Assembly (NCBI GenBank): GCA_963819685.1
Contig: CAWFXI010000006.1
Location: forward strand, 1-64,000
Direction: 5' to 3'
DNA length: 64,000 bases
Source: CAIUGU01 sp963819685
Lineage (GTDB): Bacteria; Pseudomonadota; Gammaproteobacteria; Steroidobacterales; Steroidobacteraceae
Below the pieces are notes generated by a model. That model ran no database searches, was not told the origin of the DNA, and saw only the letters and a list, made by a program, of their open reading frames with translations. Each line of letters starts with the position of its first letter. Within the stretch, counting starts at the first letter, position 1. This document shows positions 38,510 through 47,759 of the stretch, piece after piece. Both the position numbers and the translations under genes were made by a program.

Positions 38510-39460
38510 ATGACCAGCACTCCGCAAAGAACCGCTGCCGGCAGCCCGCCTCAGCCCCGTGCGAAGCAAGTGGGTGGCGGCGCCGAAGATGGCAGACGAA
38601 CGGACGGACCGCCGCGATCGCGGTGGCGACGCTGGATTTCGTTCGACAGCGTATTCCTGTCGACTGCAGCCATCGTAGCCCTGATTGGCTGGGCCGCACC
38701 TACGCAGCGATTCATGTCACCTGCCAGCGGGATGGGGTATGGACTGGGCATCACCGGAGGCAGCCTCATGCTGGTGCTGCTGCTTTATCCATTGCGCAAG
38801 CGCGTGTCATGGTTCGCGAAGCTCGGCTCGGTGAAGGCCTGGTTTCAGGTCCATATCGTCTTCGGCGTGGTGGGGCCCATTCTGGTGCTCCTGCATTCGA
38901 ATTATTCGCTGGGTGCGACCAACAGCAATGTCGCTCTGATACTCATGCTGGTCATTCTGGGAAGTGGTCTGCTTGGCCGCTACTTCTACGCCAAGATCCA
39001 CGACGGGCTGACGGGACATGAAACCAATTACGCCGAATTGAAGGCCAACGCCGAACGTCTGCGAACGGTAACGCTTTCCGTAAAGTTCATGCCGGAACTG
39101 CTGACTCGCCTCGCGAACGAGGAGGCGCGCCTTCTCGAGGTCACTCAGCGCTGTCCCTCTCTGTTGCGTCCCTTCTACGTGGCCTGGTGCAGCTTTCGCG
39201 GTCGCGTCAGGCTCAATCGTCATGTGCGCCTTGCGCTCGCCGCCGCAGCGTCACAATCGCAGCTCATCGATGCGCACCAGCATCGGCTGCAGGAAACGGC
39301 TTTCGCGTACATCGACAGGCGGATGTCTGCTACGCAGAGCGTCGCCGAGTACCAGACCTACGCCAATCTCTTTTCGTGGTGGCATCTGCTGCATTTGCCG
39401 CTGTTCTTCATGATGCTGGTGGCGGGCATCGTTCACGTCATTGCCGTGCATGCGTATTGA
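38510..39460 (+). CDS. Membrane protein with a di-heme b histidine pattern
   Basis: A 316-residue protein starting at the ATG at 38510, 8 bases after the CcmI-like gene. A basic N-terminus is followed by five or so membrane segments. Histidines 115 and 129 lie 14 residues apart in one helix (HIVFGVVGPILVLLH), and His295 and His309 lie 14 apart in the last helix (HLPLFFMMLVAGIVH), the spacing used to hold two stacked b haems across a membrane. A soluble helical region lies between (residues 165-280). I infer an inner-membrane quinol-oxidising cytochrome b feeding the multiheme cytochromes. It is not a recognisable NapC/CymA or Rieske-partner protein. Confidence 0.75.
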   Translation: MTSTPQRTAAGSPPQPRAKQVGGGAEDGRRTDGPPRSRWRRWISFDSVFLSTAAIVALIGWAAPTQRFMSPASGMGYGLGITGGSLMLVLLLYPLRKRVSWFAKLGSVKAWFQVHIVFGVVGPILVLLHSNYSLGATNSNVALILMLVILGSGLLGRYFYAKIHDGLTGHETNYAELKANAERLRTVTLSVKFMPELLTRLANEEARLLEVTQRCPSLLRPFYVAWCSFRGRVRLNRHVRLALAAAASQSQLIDAHQHRLQETAFAYIDRRMSATQSVAEYQTYANLFSWWHLLHLPLFFMMLVAGIVHVIAVHAY

Positions 39461-39478
39461 AAAGCCTGTCGCGCGGTC

Positions 39479-41044
39479 ATGAGGGGAGTCTGGTTCTACT
39501 TGCTGGTGGGTGGTTTATCGATGCTCTCGGGAGTGACACAAGTCAGTGCCGCATCAAAGAGTCTCGAGCGTCTGCTCGCTCCGGGACCGATGGCGGCCGC
39601 GCACGAAAAATACGAAGCAGATTGCTCGCAGTGCCACGATTTCGCGAATCGACCCGCACAGGCCCAGTTGTGCGCGTCGTGCCATGAGCCGGTGCGCGAC
39701 GATATCCGTGCAGGGAAGGGGTTGCATGGACGTCTGCCGAATGCAGCAACGCTCCAGTGTCGCGGGTGCCACACGGAGCATCAGGGGCGCGCGGCCGACA
39801 TCGTCAAGTTCGTCGCACTGGAATTCGATCACTCGAAGACAGACTTCGCGCTCGCAGACGCGCATGCGACCGTGCCCTGTGCGGGTTGTCACGAATCGGG
39901 GAAGCTGTACCGGGACGCACCGGGCGAATGCCACGACTGTCACAAGGACGTCGAACCGCACGAGGGGCGCCTCGGGACTGACTGCGGCAGTTGCCACGAT
40001 TCAGTGGCCTGGACGCGGACGCGCTACGACCATGGCAAGACGAAGTTTGCGCTCGAGAACCGCCACGCGGAGATTCCGTGTGCCGCGTGTCACTTCGGCA
40101 ATCGCTACGACGGGACCCCTCAGACCTGCTCAGCCTGTCATTCTCCCGACGACGTGCATCGCGGCGCGCGTGGCTCGGATTGCGCGTCCTGCCATACGAC
40201 GAAGGAATGGCAATCAGCCCGCTTCAATCATGAGAAGGAAACGGGATTTGCACTGCTGGGTGTTCATGCGGACGCCAATTGCGTCAGCTGCCACAAGACC
40301 GGAAAGTATGAAGACAAGGTTCCCAAGGACTGCCACGGCTGCCATCTCGCCGAAGACACGCACGCCGGGCGGCTTGGCGAAAAATGCGGCGACTGCCATA
40401 CGAACGACGCATTCAAACCGGCGCGCTTCGATCATGACAAGGACACCAAGTATGCTCTGGATGGCGAGCACAAGACGGTAGCCTGCCATGCCTGCCATAC
40501 GGCTCCGGTCGCCCAGCAGTCGCTGAAGACCACCTGCATCAGCTGCCATGCGGCGAGCGACGTCCACGCTACCCGGCTTGGCAGCGACTGTGAAACCTGC
40601 CACGCGCCTGCGGGATGGCGCTTCGACGTCCGGTTCGATCATGACCTGAGTGACTTTCCGCTGCTGGGACAGCATGTCGCCGTGCCCTGCGAGCAGTGCC
40701 ATCTCACACAGGCATACAAGGAAACGCAGGTCGCCTGCAACGACTGCCACAGTGCAGTGGACGTGCATAAGGGCAGTCTCGGCAAGGAATGTGCGAACTG
40801 TCACTCCCCGAATGGCTGGGGCATCTGGGAGTTCGATCACGGCAAGGTGACCGGTTTCGGGCTGACAGGCGCGCATGAAAAGCTTTCCTGCGCCGGTTGT
40901 CATCGTGAACCGCCCGATGTCGTCAAGTTGCAGCAGGACTGCATTTCCTGTCATCGGGACGACGACGCGCATTTCGGTGATTTTGGCCGCCAGTGCCAGC
41001 GCTGCCACGTGACGATCTCCTTCAAGCAAGTGCGCATGCGCTAG
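39479..41044 (+). CDS. 21-heme cytochrome c of seven three-heme modules
   Basis: A 521-residue exported protein (signal peptide ending near VSAASKS). I count 21 CXXCH motifs, in seven repeating modules of three. Each module reads approximately FDHxKTxFAL, GxH, CxxCH, CxxCH, DxHxGxxG, CxxCH, with extra His residues suited to be distal haem ligands. Examples are CAGCH, CHDCH, CGSCH in module two and CEQCH, CNDCH, CANCH in module six. It resembles cytochrome c3/c7-type chains and is probably a periplasmic electron wire. It follows the di-heme b protein by 18 bases and precedes the larger cytochrome by 27. Confidence 0.92.
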   Translation: MRGVWFYLLVGGLSMLSGVTQVSAASKSLERLLAPGPMAAAHEKYEADCSQCHDFANRPAQAQLCASCHEPVRDDIRAGKGLHGRLPNAATLQCRGCHTEHQGRAADIVKFVALEFDHSKTDFALADAHATVPCAGCHESGKLYRDAPGECHDCHKDVEPHEGRLGTDCGSCHDSVAWTRTRYDHGKTKFALENRHAEIPCAACHFGNRYDGTPQTCSACHSPDDVHRGARGSDCASCHTTKEWQSARFNHEKETGFALLGVHADANCVSCHKTGKYEDKVPKDCHGCHLAEDTHAGRLGEKCGDCHTNDAFKPARFDHDKDTKYALDGEHKTVACHACHTAPVAQQSLKTTCISCHAASDVHATRLGSDCETCHAPAGWRFDVRFDHDLSDFPLLGQHVAVPCEQCHLTQAYKETQVACNDCHSAVDVHKGSLGKECANCHSPNGWGIWEFDHGKVTGFGLTGAHEKLSCAGCHREPPDVVKLQQDCISCHRDDDAHFGDFGRQCQRCHVTISFKQVRMR

Positions 41045-41071
41045 GGACAGCCATGACAACCCATACGCTTT

Positions 41072-43819
41072 ATGCTCCAGGCACGGCATCGTATCCCGCT
41101 CGTTGTCAGTGCGTTCCTGATGCTCATGCTCGGCACCCTGACTGGAGCCGATGTCATGGCCCAGGCAGCAACGCCCGGGCGCGTGGCTGCCTCGTTCGAT
41201 CACCTGAGCACGGGATTCGATCTGACCGGGGCGCACGAGTTGACGCGGTGTGAGTCCTGTCATCTCGATGGGGTCTTCCGGGGAACGCCCGTCGTATGCG
41301 TCGCCTGTCACATCACGGGATCGCGTGTGGGCGCCACGGGGAAACCGACCAGTCACGTACTCAGTACCGACCGGTGCAGCGACTGTCATACGACATTCGC
41401 GTGGACGCCCGCGAGCCGTTTCGACCACAGCCAGGTGACGGGATCCTGCAGCAGCTGCCACAACGGCATCCAGTCATCGGGCAAGCCTCCCAACCATATT
41501 CCAACCACGCTCGATTGCAGCTCGTGTCACAACACGGGCTCATGGGCACTGGCGCGATTCGACCACACCGGCATCATCGGCAACTGCTCAAGCTGCCACA
41601 ACGGTGTCAGGGCCACCGGTAAGGAAGCGAATCACATCCCCGTCGGCGACGATTGCGAAACCTGCCACACGCCCAGCGGCTGGCGCCCGGCCCGTTTTGA
41701 CCATGTCGGCATCATTGCAAACTGTTCCACCTGCCATGACGGGGTGCGCGCAACGGGCAAGCAAGCGGGTCATATTCAGGCCAGTGTGCTGTGCGAGTCA
41801 TGCCATACGCCGACAACCTGGAGCCCTGTTGCCCGCGTCGATCATTCGCAGGTATTCGGCAGTTGCGCCGTCTGCCACAACGGCACTGCAGCCACAGGCA
41901 AGTCGCCGAACCATATCGCTTCGACAGATACCTGCGACGCCTGCCACACCGTTGCCAGCTGGGCGCCCGTGTCCCGCGTAGATCATGCGCAAGTCACCGG
42001 CAGCTGCTTCACCTGCCATAACGGCACGGCGGCAACCGGCAAGAGCCCGACGCACATCGCTTCAACCAACAGCTGCGAAAGCTGCCATACCTCGACGACC
42101 TGGCGCCCAACCACTCGGGTCGATCACACGCAGGTGACGGGTGCCTGTTTCAGCTGCCACAACGGTACGACCGCCACAGGCAAGACGCCGACACATATTG
42201 CGAGTAACAATTCCTGCGAGGGCTGCCATTCCACGAGCGCCTGGCGGCCCGCACGCTTTGATCACACCGGAATCACTACCAACTGCTTCAGTTGTCACAA
42301 TGGTTCGCAGGCAACGGGCAAGAGCGCACGGCATATACAGAGCAATAACGTCTGTGAAACCTGCCACACGACGACCGCATGGGTACCGGCCAGTTTCAGT
42401 CACGCCGGTATCACCACTGGTTGTTCCACCTGCCATAACGGCGTGCAAGCCACGGGCCGCGCGGCAACTCATATCCAGTCAAGTACCCGCTGCGAGTCCT
42501 GCCACACGGTAAACGCGTGGCGTCCGGTCAGCACGGTCGATCACGCGCAGGTACTTGGCAACTGCTTCTCCTGCCACAACGGCACGACCGCCACTGGCAA
42601 ACCGCCGAATCACGTGCCTTCGGCCAATACCTGCGATAGCTGCCACTCTCCGGGCGCGTGGTTGCCGGCCCGGGTCGATCACACGGGCATTACCTCCAAT
42701 TGCACAAGTTGTCACAACGGCACGCAGGCAACGGGCAAAGGGCCAACGCATATCCAGTCTTCGGTAACCTGCGAGGCGTGCCATACCGTTGCGGCCTGGC
42801 GGCCAGTGGTACGCGTTGATCACACCCAGGTCACTGGCAGCTGCTTCACCTGCCACAACGGTACGACGGCGACGGGTAAAGGCCCGAACCATATCCAGAG
42901 CGGCAATGATTGCAGCGTGTGCCATAGCACTGTGGCCTGGCGCCCAGCTGGCTTCGATCACACCGGTATCACGAGCGGCTGCGCCAGCTGCCACAACGGC
43001 ACCACGTCCACGGGCAAGCCTTTCACGCACATTTCAACCAGTGCGCTCTGCGAGACCTGCCACACCACCACGACCTGGGCACCGGCCCGGCGCGTGGATC
43101 ACACCCAGGTGCTCGGCACGTGCTACTCCTGCCATAACGGCACGACAGCGCGTGGCAAGTCGGCAACGCATATCGCGTCTGACAACACCTGCACGAACTG
43201 CCATACGACCATTGCGTGGACGCCGGCGCAGTTTGATCACCGCAATGTAGTGGCGGGCACCTGTGCGACCTGTCACAACGGGGTTGGGGCAACCGGCAAG
43301 CCCGTCAACCATATCCCTACCACACAGTCCTGCGACAGTTGCCATGTAACGCTCGCCTGGAAGCCGGCAACGTTCAGCCATACGGGCATCACGAGTAATT
43401 GTGCGTCCTGCCACAACGGCTCGATCTCGAGCGGCAAGCCGGTCGGTCACATGACGACATCCAGAGACTGCTCCGTCTGCCACGCTCCTGCTGGCTGGAC
43501 GCCTTTGACGTTCCGCCATACATCTACGGAGTATCCGGGCGATCACCGCGGCAATCTCGGTTGCACGGCGTGCCACACGACGAACACGGACCAGGCTACC
43601 TGGCGCACGCCCGCGTACCGCGGCAGTTGCGCGGGCTGCCATTCCGGCGATTACAAGTCGGGTCCGCACGACAAGGTCAGCGGCGTATCCAAATACACTG
43701 TCAGCGAACTTCGAAACTGCTCAGGTGCCTGCCATGTGTACACGAATGCAACGCTGACGACGATCTCCAAGACCCGGAATGGCCCGCAGCATCGGGTCAC
43801 GAGCAATGGCTTTGACTAG
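41072..43819 (+). CDS. Giant multiheme cytochrome c (35 CXXCH plus one CXXXCH)
   Basis: A 915-residue exported protein (signal peptide ending at VMAQAATPG). I count 35 CXXCH and one CSGACH motif near the C-terminus. From about residue 120 the chain consists of about fifteen repeats of 46-47 residues, each CxxCHNGTxATGK, then HI, CxxCHTxxxW, and a DH pair (FDHTGI or VDHTQV), giving two haem sites and two spare His per unit, consistent with bis-His ligation. A distinct C-terminal domain holds the last four sites. Such a protein can span tens of nanometres as a wire. The end overlaps the barrel gene. I expect an outer-membrane-associated or extracellular location, which is inference. Confidence 0.93.
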   Translation: MLQARHRIPLVVSAFLMLMLGTLTGADVMAQAATPGRVAASFDHLSTGFDLTGAHELTRCESCHLDGVFRGTPVVCVACHITGSRVGATGKPTSHVLSTDRCSDCHTTFAWTPASRFDHSQVTGSCSSCHNGIQSSGKPPNHIPTTLDCSSCHNTGSWALARFDHTGIIGNCSSCHNGVRATGKEANHIPVGDDCETCHTPSGWRPARFDHVGIIANCSTCHDGVRATGKQAGHIQASVLCESCHTPTTWSPVARVDHSQVFGSCAVCHNGTAATGKSPNHIASTDTCDACHTVASWAPVSRVDHAQVTGSCFTCHNGTAATGKSPTHIASTNSCESCHTSTTWRPTTRVDHTQVTGACFSCHNGTTATGKTPTHIASNNSCEGCHSTSAWRPARFDHTGITTNCFSCHNGSQATGKSARHIQSNNVCETCHTTTAWVPASFSHAGITTGCSTCHNGVQATGRAATHIQSSTRCESCHTVNAWRPVSTVDHAQVLGNCFSCHNGTTATGKPPNHVPSANTCDSCHSPGAWLPARVDHTGITSNCTSCHNGTQATGKGPTHIQSSVTCEACHTVAAWRPVVRVDHTQVTGSCFTCHNGTTATGKGPNHIQSGNDCSVCHSTVAWRPAGFDHTGITSGCASCHNGTTSTGKPFTHISTSALCETCHTTTTWAPARRVDHTQVLGTCYSCHNGTTARGKSATHIASDNTCTNCHTTIAWTPAQFDHRNVVAGTCATCHNGVGATGKPVNHIPTTQSCDSCHVTLAWKPATFSHTGITSNCASCHNGSISSGKPVGHMTTSRDCSVCHAPAGWTPLTFRHTSTEYPGDHRGNLGCTACHTTNTDQATWRTPAYRGSCAGCHSGDYKSGPHDKVSGVSKYTVSELRNCSGACHVYTNATLTTISKTRNGPQHRVTSNGFD

Positions 43820-46212
43820 TCTGAGAAACTGCCGTGTTGCCCTTGGGCTGTGCTACCTGATCGGGATCGTACAGCCCGCGTTTGCCCAGTTCGGCCCGCG
43901 CATCATGGACGCAGTTGATGTGACGACTACCGACACCCACGTCGAAGTCGTACTGCTGTTCAACTGCCAGGTCCGCTATCTGTCGCACCTGCCACGGGAG
44001 GAGGGCGATGCCCTCGATGTGCGTTTTACACTCGGCCCGGATTGCCGTTTGAATTCAGGGTTGGTTGCCAGTGAGACCATGGCTGGACCGGCAGGTGATC
44101 CCGTACTCAAGGGAATTGATCTGACCCCGCTGCTCGCTGACGATGTCGACGTACGATTCAACTGGCAACGCCGCGAACGTTTCCTCGTGGTGCCGACGAG
44201 CGATCAGCGGGGTCTGCGGATCCGCCTGCTGCGCGGTGATCGGGACGCTGAGCAATCCCGCGTCATCATCACGGAAGCGGAGGGTGACTTGGTCACCGGC
44301 TTTGCGATCAATCTGGAATCCTCACGAACGCCATTTTCTGCCCAGTTTGTCACTGAAGCGGAAAAGGCGCTGGGCCTGAAATCCTACACGTCTGAAGCGG
44401 TGATCGATGGACAGCAGTGGTATCGACTGCGACTGGGACCGTTTCCGACCCGTGCCGAAGCAGACAGGCAATTGCTCAGAGCCCAGGCTCGCTATCCACG
44501 TGCGTGGCTGGCTATTGGCGATGAGGTGTTGCATGACACGGGCGATACCAGCCGCACCGTTGCCCAGTCGACCGACGCTGCAGTCGATCGTTCCGGGCTG
44601 ACAGCCGCACCCGCCGGATTGCTGTCGGCTGCGCAGTCCCAGATGCGGCAAAAGCAGTATGAAACGGCAATCGCCTCGTTGACCCGCTATCTGGAAACTG
44701 CCACCGGAGATGACAGGGCAACAGCGCTTGAGCTCCTGGGACTGGCGCGCGAGCGCAACGGCCAGCTTGCTCACGCAAAGGCAGAATACGAGGCTTATCT
44801 CAGGGAATACCAGATAGGACGCGGCGCAGACCGTGTACGGCGCAGGTTGAATGCGCTGAGAACCGCCGGCGGAATCAGCCGGACGGGCGACGACCCCGAC
44901 ACAGATCCCGAGCTTGCATGGCGCTTCTTTGGCGGTGCATCGCAGTACTACCGCATGGACGATAACCAGCGTACCACCGGCGATACCACCGCGCAGTTCA
45001 CCAGCCAGAACGCCTTGTTGACAGACTTCGACCTGGTTGCCCGGCGCCGCGGCATCAACTTCGATTCGATTGTTCGCGTCAATGCAGGCTATCTGAAGGA
45101 CCTGCTTACGAATGGACCTGGCGACAAGGTCCGTGTCAGCAGTGCCTTCATTGAACTGGGCGACGTTGAAACGGGCTGGTTGGCTCGTGCTGGACGGCAG
45201 AGTCGCAGTTCAGAAGGCCTGCTCGGCACCTTCGATGGAATATTCGGCAGCTATCGCTGGTTGCCGCATCTGACATTCAATGGTGCAGTCGGCTTTCCGG
45301 TGGAGTCGACCCGCAGCGGCTTCAATACAGATCGGCAATTTACTTCGCTGGCCGCCAACTTCGGTATTTTCGACCGGGCCTGGGAGCCGGCGCTGTATGT
45401 GGTGAATCAGATGTACGACGGGGAGACCGACCGCCAGGCCGTGGGCGTAGAGGTGCGGTATTTCCGCCCTGGCAGGACTTTCGTCGGCTTTGCCGACTAC
45501 GATCTGCATTTCCAGGAACTGAACAGCGCCGTACTGGTGGGCACGATGCAACTGCCGGGCCAATGGTCAATGAGCCTGGACCTTGAGCAACGCAAGAGTC
45601 CTGTGCTCACGACGCGCAACGCGCTGATCGGCCAGCCGGTGCCAACGCTTGCCGATCTGCTGTCCCTCTTCAGTAGCGACGAGATCCAGCAACTGGCCCT
45701 CGATCGGACGTCACCGACCGAGATCTACGGTATGTCATCTGTCGCGACCACTGGGGGAGCGGTTGCAGTTCACGCTGAATGCGTCAAGCACCACGACTGG
45801 CGCTACCGTTCCTTCGGGAGGTGTGGAAGGATTCCCCGATACGGGAGCGGACCTTGCCTTGTCGGCACAGTTGCTGGCAATGAGTCTGTTCCGTGCCGGT
45901 GACATCAACATCCTTGGCATCCGTTACCAGAGCGGCGGGACCGCAGACACCGAGTCGGTCGGCGTCAGCTCACGGATTCCGGTGTTCGGCGAGTGGCGGT
46001 TGGGTCCGCAACTGCGTGTCGATCGACGGGTGTTCAAACTGGATGAATCAGAACAGTTCGTGCTGGCGCCATCTTTGCGGGTGGCGTTACAGCAGCGCAG
46101 GATCCTGTTCGAGTTCGAAGCGGGCGCTGAATTTGCCACGCGCACCAACCTCATCGCCGATGAGAAGACCAGGCGTTATTACTTCAGTCTGGGTTATCGA
46201 TGGAGTTTCTGA
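43806..46212 (+). CDS. Outer-membrane barrel with AMIN-like, SPOR and TPR regions, frame-broken
   Basis: The start at 43806 gives a signal peptide (VALGLCYLIGIVQPAFA, then QFGP); an in-frame ATG at 43779 is possible. Residues about 25-130 are AMIN-like (VDVTTTDTHVEVVLLFNC). A SPOR-like domain follows (WYRLRLGPFPTRAEADRQLLRAQARYPRAWL), then TPR helices (KQYETAIASLTRYLETATGDDRATALELLGLARE), and from about residue 365 amphipathic beta strands run to the C-terminal YYFSLGYRWSF. The frame changes in a run of five Gs at 45753-45757: the first frame would stop at 45902, while the barrel continues in the next frame from GERLQFTLNAS to 46212. One G fewer gives an intact 801-residue protein. It likely forms the pore holding the cytochromes. 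Confidence 0.75.
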
Positions 46213-46841
46213 AGCGCCGCATGGATCGTGTCCGGTTGCTGTGGTTCCCCGCACTCCTGGCTTGCCTGGCAGCAGTCTCTGGCTGCGTGACCGGAGGGTC
46301 CGGGACTTCTCAGTACCAGGATGAAAGGACTGCCGTAACCGTTACGGTTGCAAGCAATCCGGTCGTCCTTGCACGGGAGGTTCCGGTGCTTGCAGCAAAC
46401 GCTCGTGACTATGTCAGCCTCACCGCGCTTGAAGTGAATCGGACCGGAAAGCGCAGCTATTACCTGTTCGGTTACAGCTGGTCGACTATCGATCGCAAGA
46501 ACACCGCTGTGGGGACTGAGGCTGCTGAAGCCGTGCTCGTCCTGCAGGCAGATGATCGGAAGCTCACGCTGAAGATGTCCCCCAGGGAACTGGAGACCGC
46601 CGGGTTGTCGCGACTGCCGTTGCCGCCGCCTGGTCCCGGCGCTCGCCCGATCCTCTATCCAACCGATCGTCCGACGCTTGTATATGTAGGGGCCGCACGG
46701 GAACTCTCCGCCGAACTGGGTGGCTCCACGACCGGAACACCAGCCGAACCCTTCCGTCCGTGGAATGGATCAACTACGGATTTCAGCCCGTTCCTGGACC
46801 GGACGGCACCTGTGCGGGCAGATCGCTCGATCTCAAGGTAA
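46200..46841 (+). CDS. Lipoprotein of the cytochrome/barrel cluster
   Basis: A protein of 213 residues from the ATG at 46200, or 206 from 46221. Its signal peptide ends in AAVSGC, a lipobox, followed by VTGGSGTSQYQDERTAVTV. The mature part is beta-rich (VTVTVASNPVVLAREVPVLA, YLFGYSWSTIDRK) with a proline-rich segment (LPLPPPGPGARPILYPTDRP). I recognise no family. The gene begins inside the end of the barrel gene, so it is the last member of the cytochrome operon and is probably an outer-membrane accessory factor. Confidence 0.75.
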   Translation: MEFLKRRMDRVRLLWFPALLACLAAVSGCVTGGSGTSQYQDERTAVTVTVASNPVVLAREVPVLAANARDYVSLTALEVNRTGKRSYYLFGYSWSTIDRKNTAVGTEAAEAVLVLQADDRKLTLKMSPRELETAGLSRLPLPPPGPGARPILYPTDRPTLVYVGAARELSAELGGSTTGTPAEPFRPWNGSTTDFSPFLDRTAPVRADRSISR

Positions 46842-47264
46842 CTGGTCCAGCAGCGCGGGTGGTTTCACGTCCGCGACATGCTGTGCGAGTCGTCTTGTCA
46901 GCGCGCGAAGAACGTTGATCACCCATTGGCGCTCGGCCTTGCTGATGCGTCGCGAGCCTTTCCATGTCGTGATCTTTTCGGCACCAGGGCGGCGACCCCA
47001 GGTACTTGTTATCTCGGCAAGTCTGTTCAGTACGCGCATGTCTGCGCACAACGCTTCGGCAGCGATCCTGCGATCGGGGAAACGCCGATCCAGCAGCTCA
47101 ATCGCGGTGCGACCCGCGAGTACGAGGCGACCGGGTTCCCGCAATAACCGTGAATACTCTTCCGCCAGCGCCACCACGTCGCTGTCTGCCAGCATGTCAG
47201 TGGGTGCGGCAGGGTATTCAGTGTGAATCAGTTGGGCAGGCGGCGATTTCGCATCCGGCTGCAC
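46833..47264 (-). CDS. Uncharacterised small basic protein
   Basis: A 143-residue frame opening with GTG at 47264, or 120 residues from the ATG at 47195. It is rich in helix-forming residues (VVALAEEYSRLLREPGRLVLAGRTAIELLDRRFPDRRIAAEALCADMRVL is the core region, given here only in part: VVALAEEYSRLLREP) and has a basic C-terminal half with WVINVLRALTRRLAQHV. No family is recognised. It ends 8 bases inside the end of the lipoprotein gene on the other strand, and it follows another unknown gene by 13 bases, suggesting a two-gene unit. Confidence 0.5.
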   Translation of the reverse strand: MQPDAKSPPAQLIHTEYPAAPTDMLADSDVVALAEEYSRLLREPGRLVLAGRTAIELLDRRFPDRRIAAEALCADMRVLNRLAEITSTWGRRPGAEKITTWKGSRRISKAERQWVINVLRALTRRLAQHVADVKPPALLDQLP

Positions 47265-47277
47265 GAAGTGCGCGCAA

Positions 47278-47577
47278 TCAGCTGAGCTTCCCGGGCCCTC
47301 GATCTACCGTGTGAATGTGCTGCAACTGGAAAGCGCCCGGTCCGAGTGTAAGCAGGGCATCGACGTTCCAGGCGGCGATCAGTGAGTTGAGCAGGTCGTG
47401 TGTCGTGCCGTCATTTTTCAAGGCTGCAGACGGCGTCAACGTAACGATTCGCGCGCGAATGTGATACGCAAACGGACCCAGCGTTCCGGTCGCAATCACT
47501 TCCGGGTCGTAGTCCTCACCGCCCGCCGTGTCTACCCGGTAGCAGACTCGCGCGATCGTGGCGCCTTGCTCTTGCAT
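47278..47577 (-). CDS. Uncharacterised small protein
   Basis: A 99-residue protein from the ATG at 47577. It has no signal peptide. The sequence contains EVIATGTLGPFAYHIRARIVTL and LLNSLIAAWNVDALLTLGPGAFQLQHIHTV. The composition is protein-like and the frame is clean, but I recognise no family. It is upstream of the unknown gene at 46833-47264, probably in one transcript. The 182 bases between this gene and the EamA permease hold nothing I can identify. Confidence 0.5.
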   Translation of the reverse strand: MQEQGATIARVCYRVDTAGGEDYDPEVIATGTLGPFAYHIRARIVTLTPSAALKNDGTTHDLLNSLIAAWNVDALLTLGPGAFQLQHIHTVDRGPGKLS

Positions 47578-47759
47578 TGTCTCGATTTGGGTACGACAGG
47601 ATCTGCCGCGTGATGCACACGCACAGACAATGGCGCCCCAGCTCCCTTGGGCCTGTATGGCATTCGTTCTTGCTTTTGATCCGCCGGGTTAGACGGAGAG
47701 GGAGGGAAAATCAGTCGCCGACCTGAACAGGCGGACGCCAGTCTCGTTGCCAAGCGAGG

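Noticed and set aside
39546..40481. Second plus-strand frame of 311 codons within the 21-heme cytochrome gene
   Set aside because: It is an Arg/Thr-rich out-of-frame translation of the CXXCH-coding sequence.
41300..43450. Regular tandem repeats of about 140 bp considered as a CRISPR or satellite
   Set aside because: The period matches 46-47 codons and keeps CXXCH motifs in one frame; this is a coding repeat of a multiheme cytochrome.
45649..46212. Separate 187-codon gene after the barrel gene
   Set aside because: It is the continuation of the barrel in the next frame after a run of five Gs, not an independent gene.
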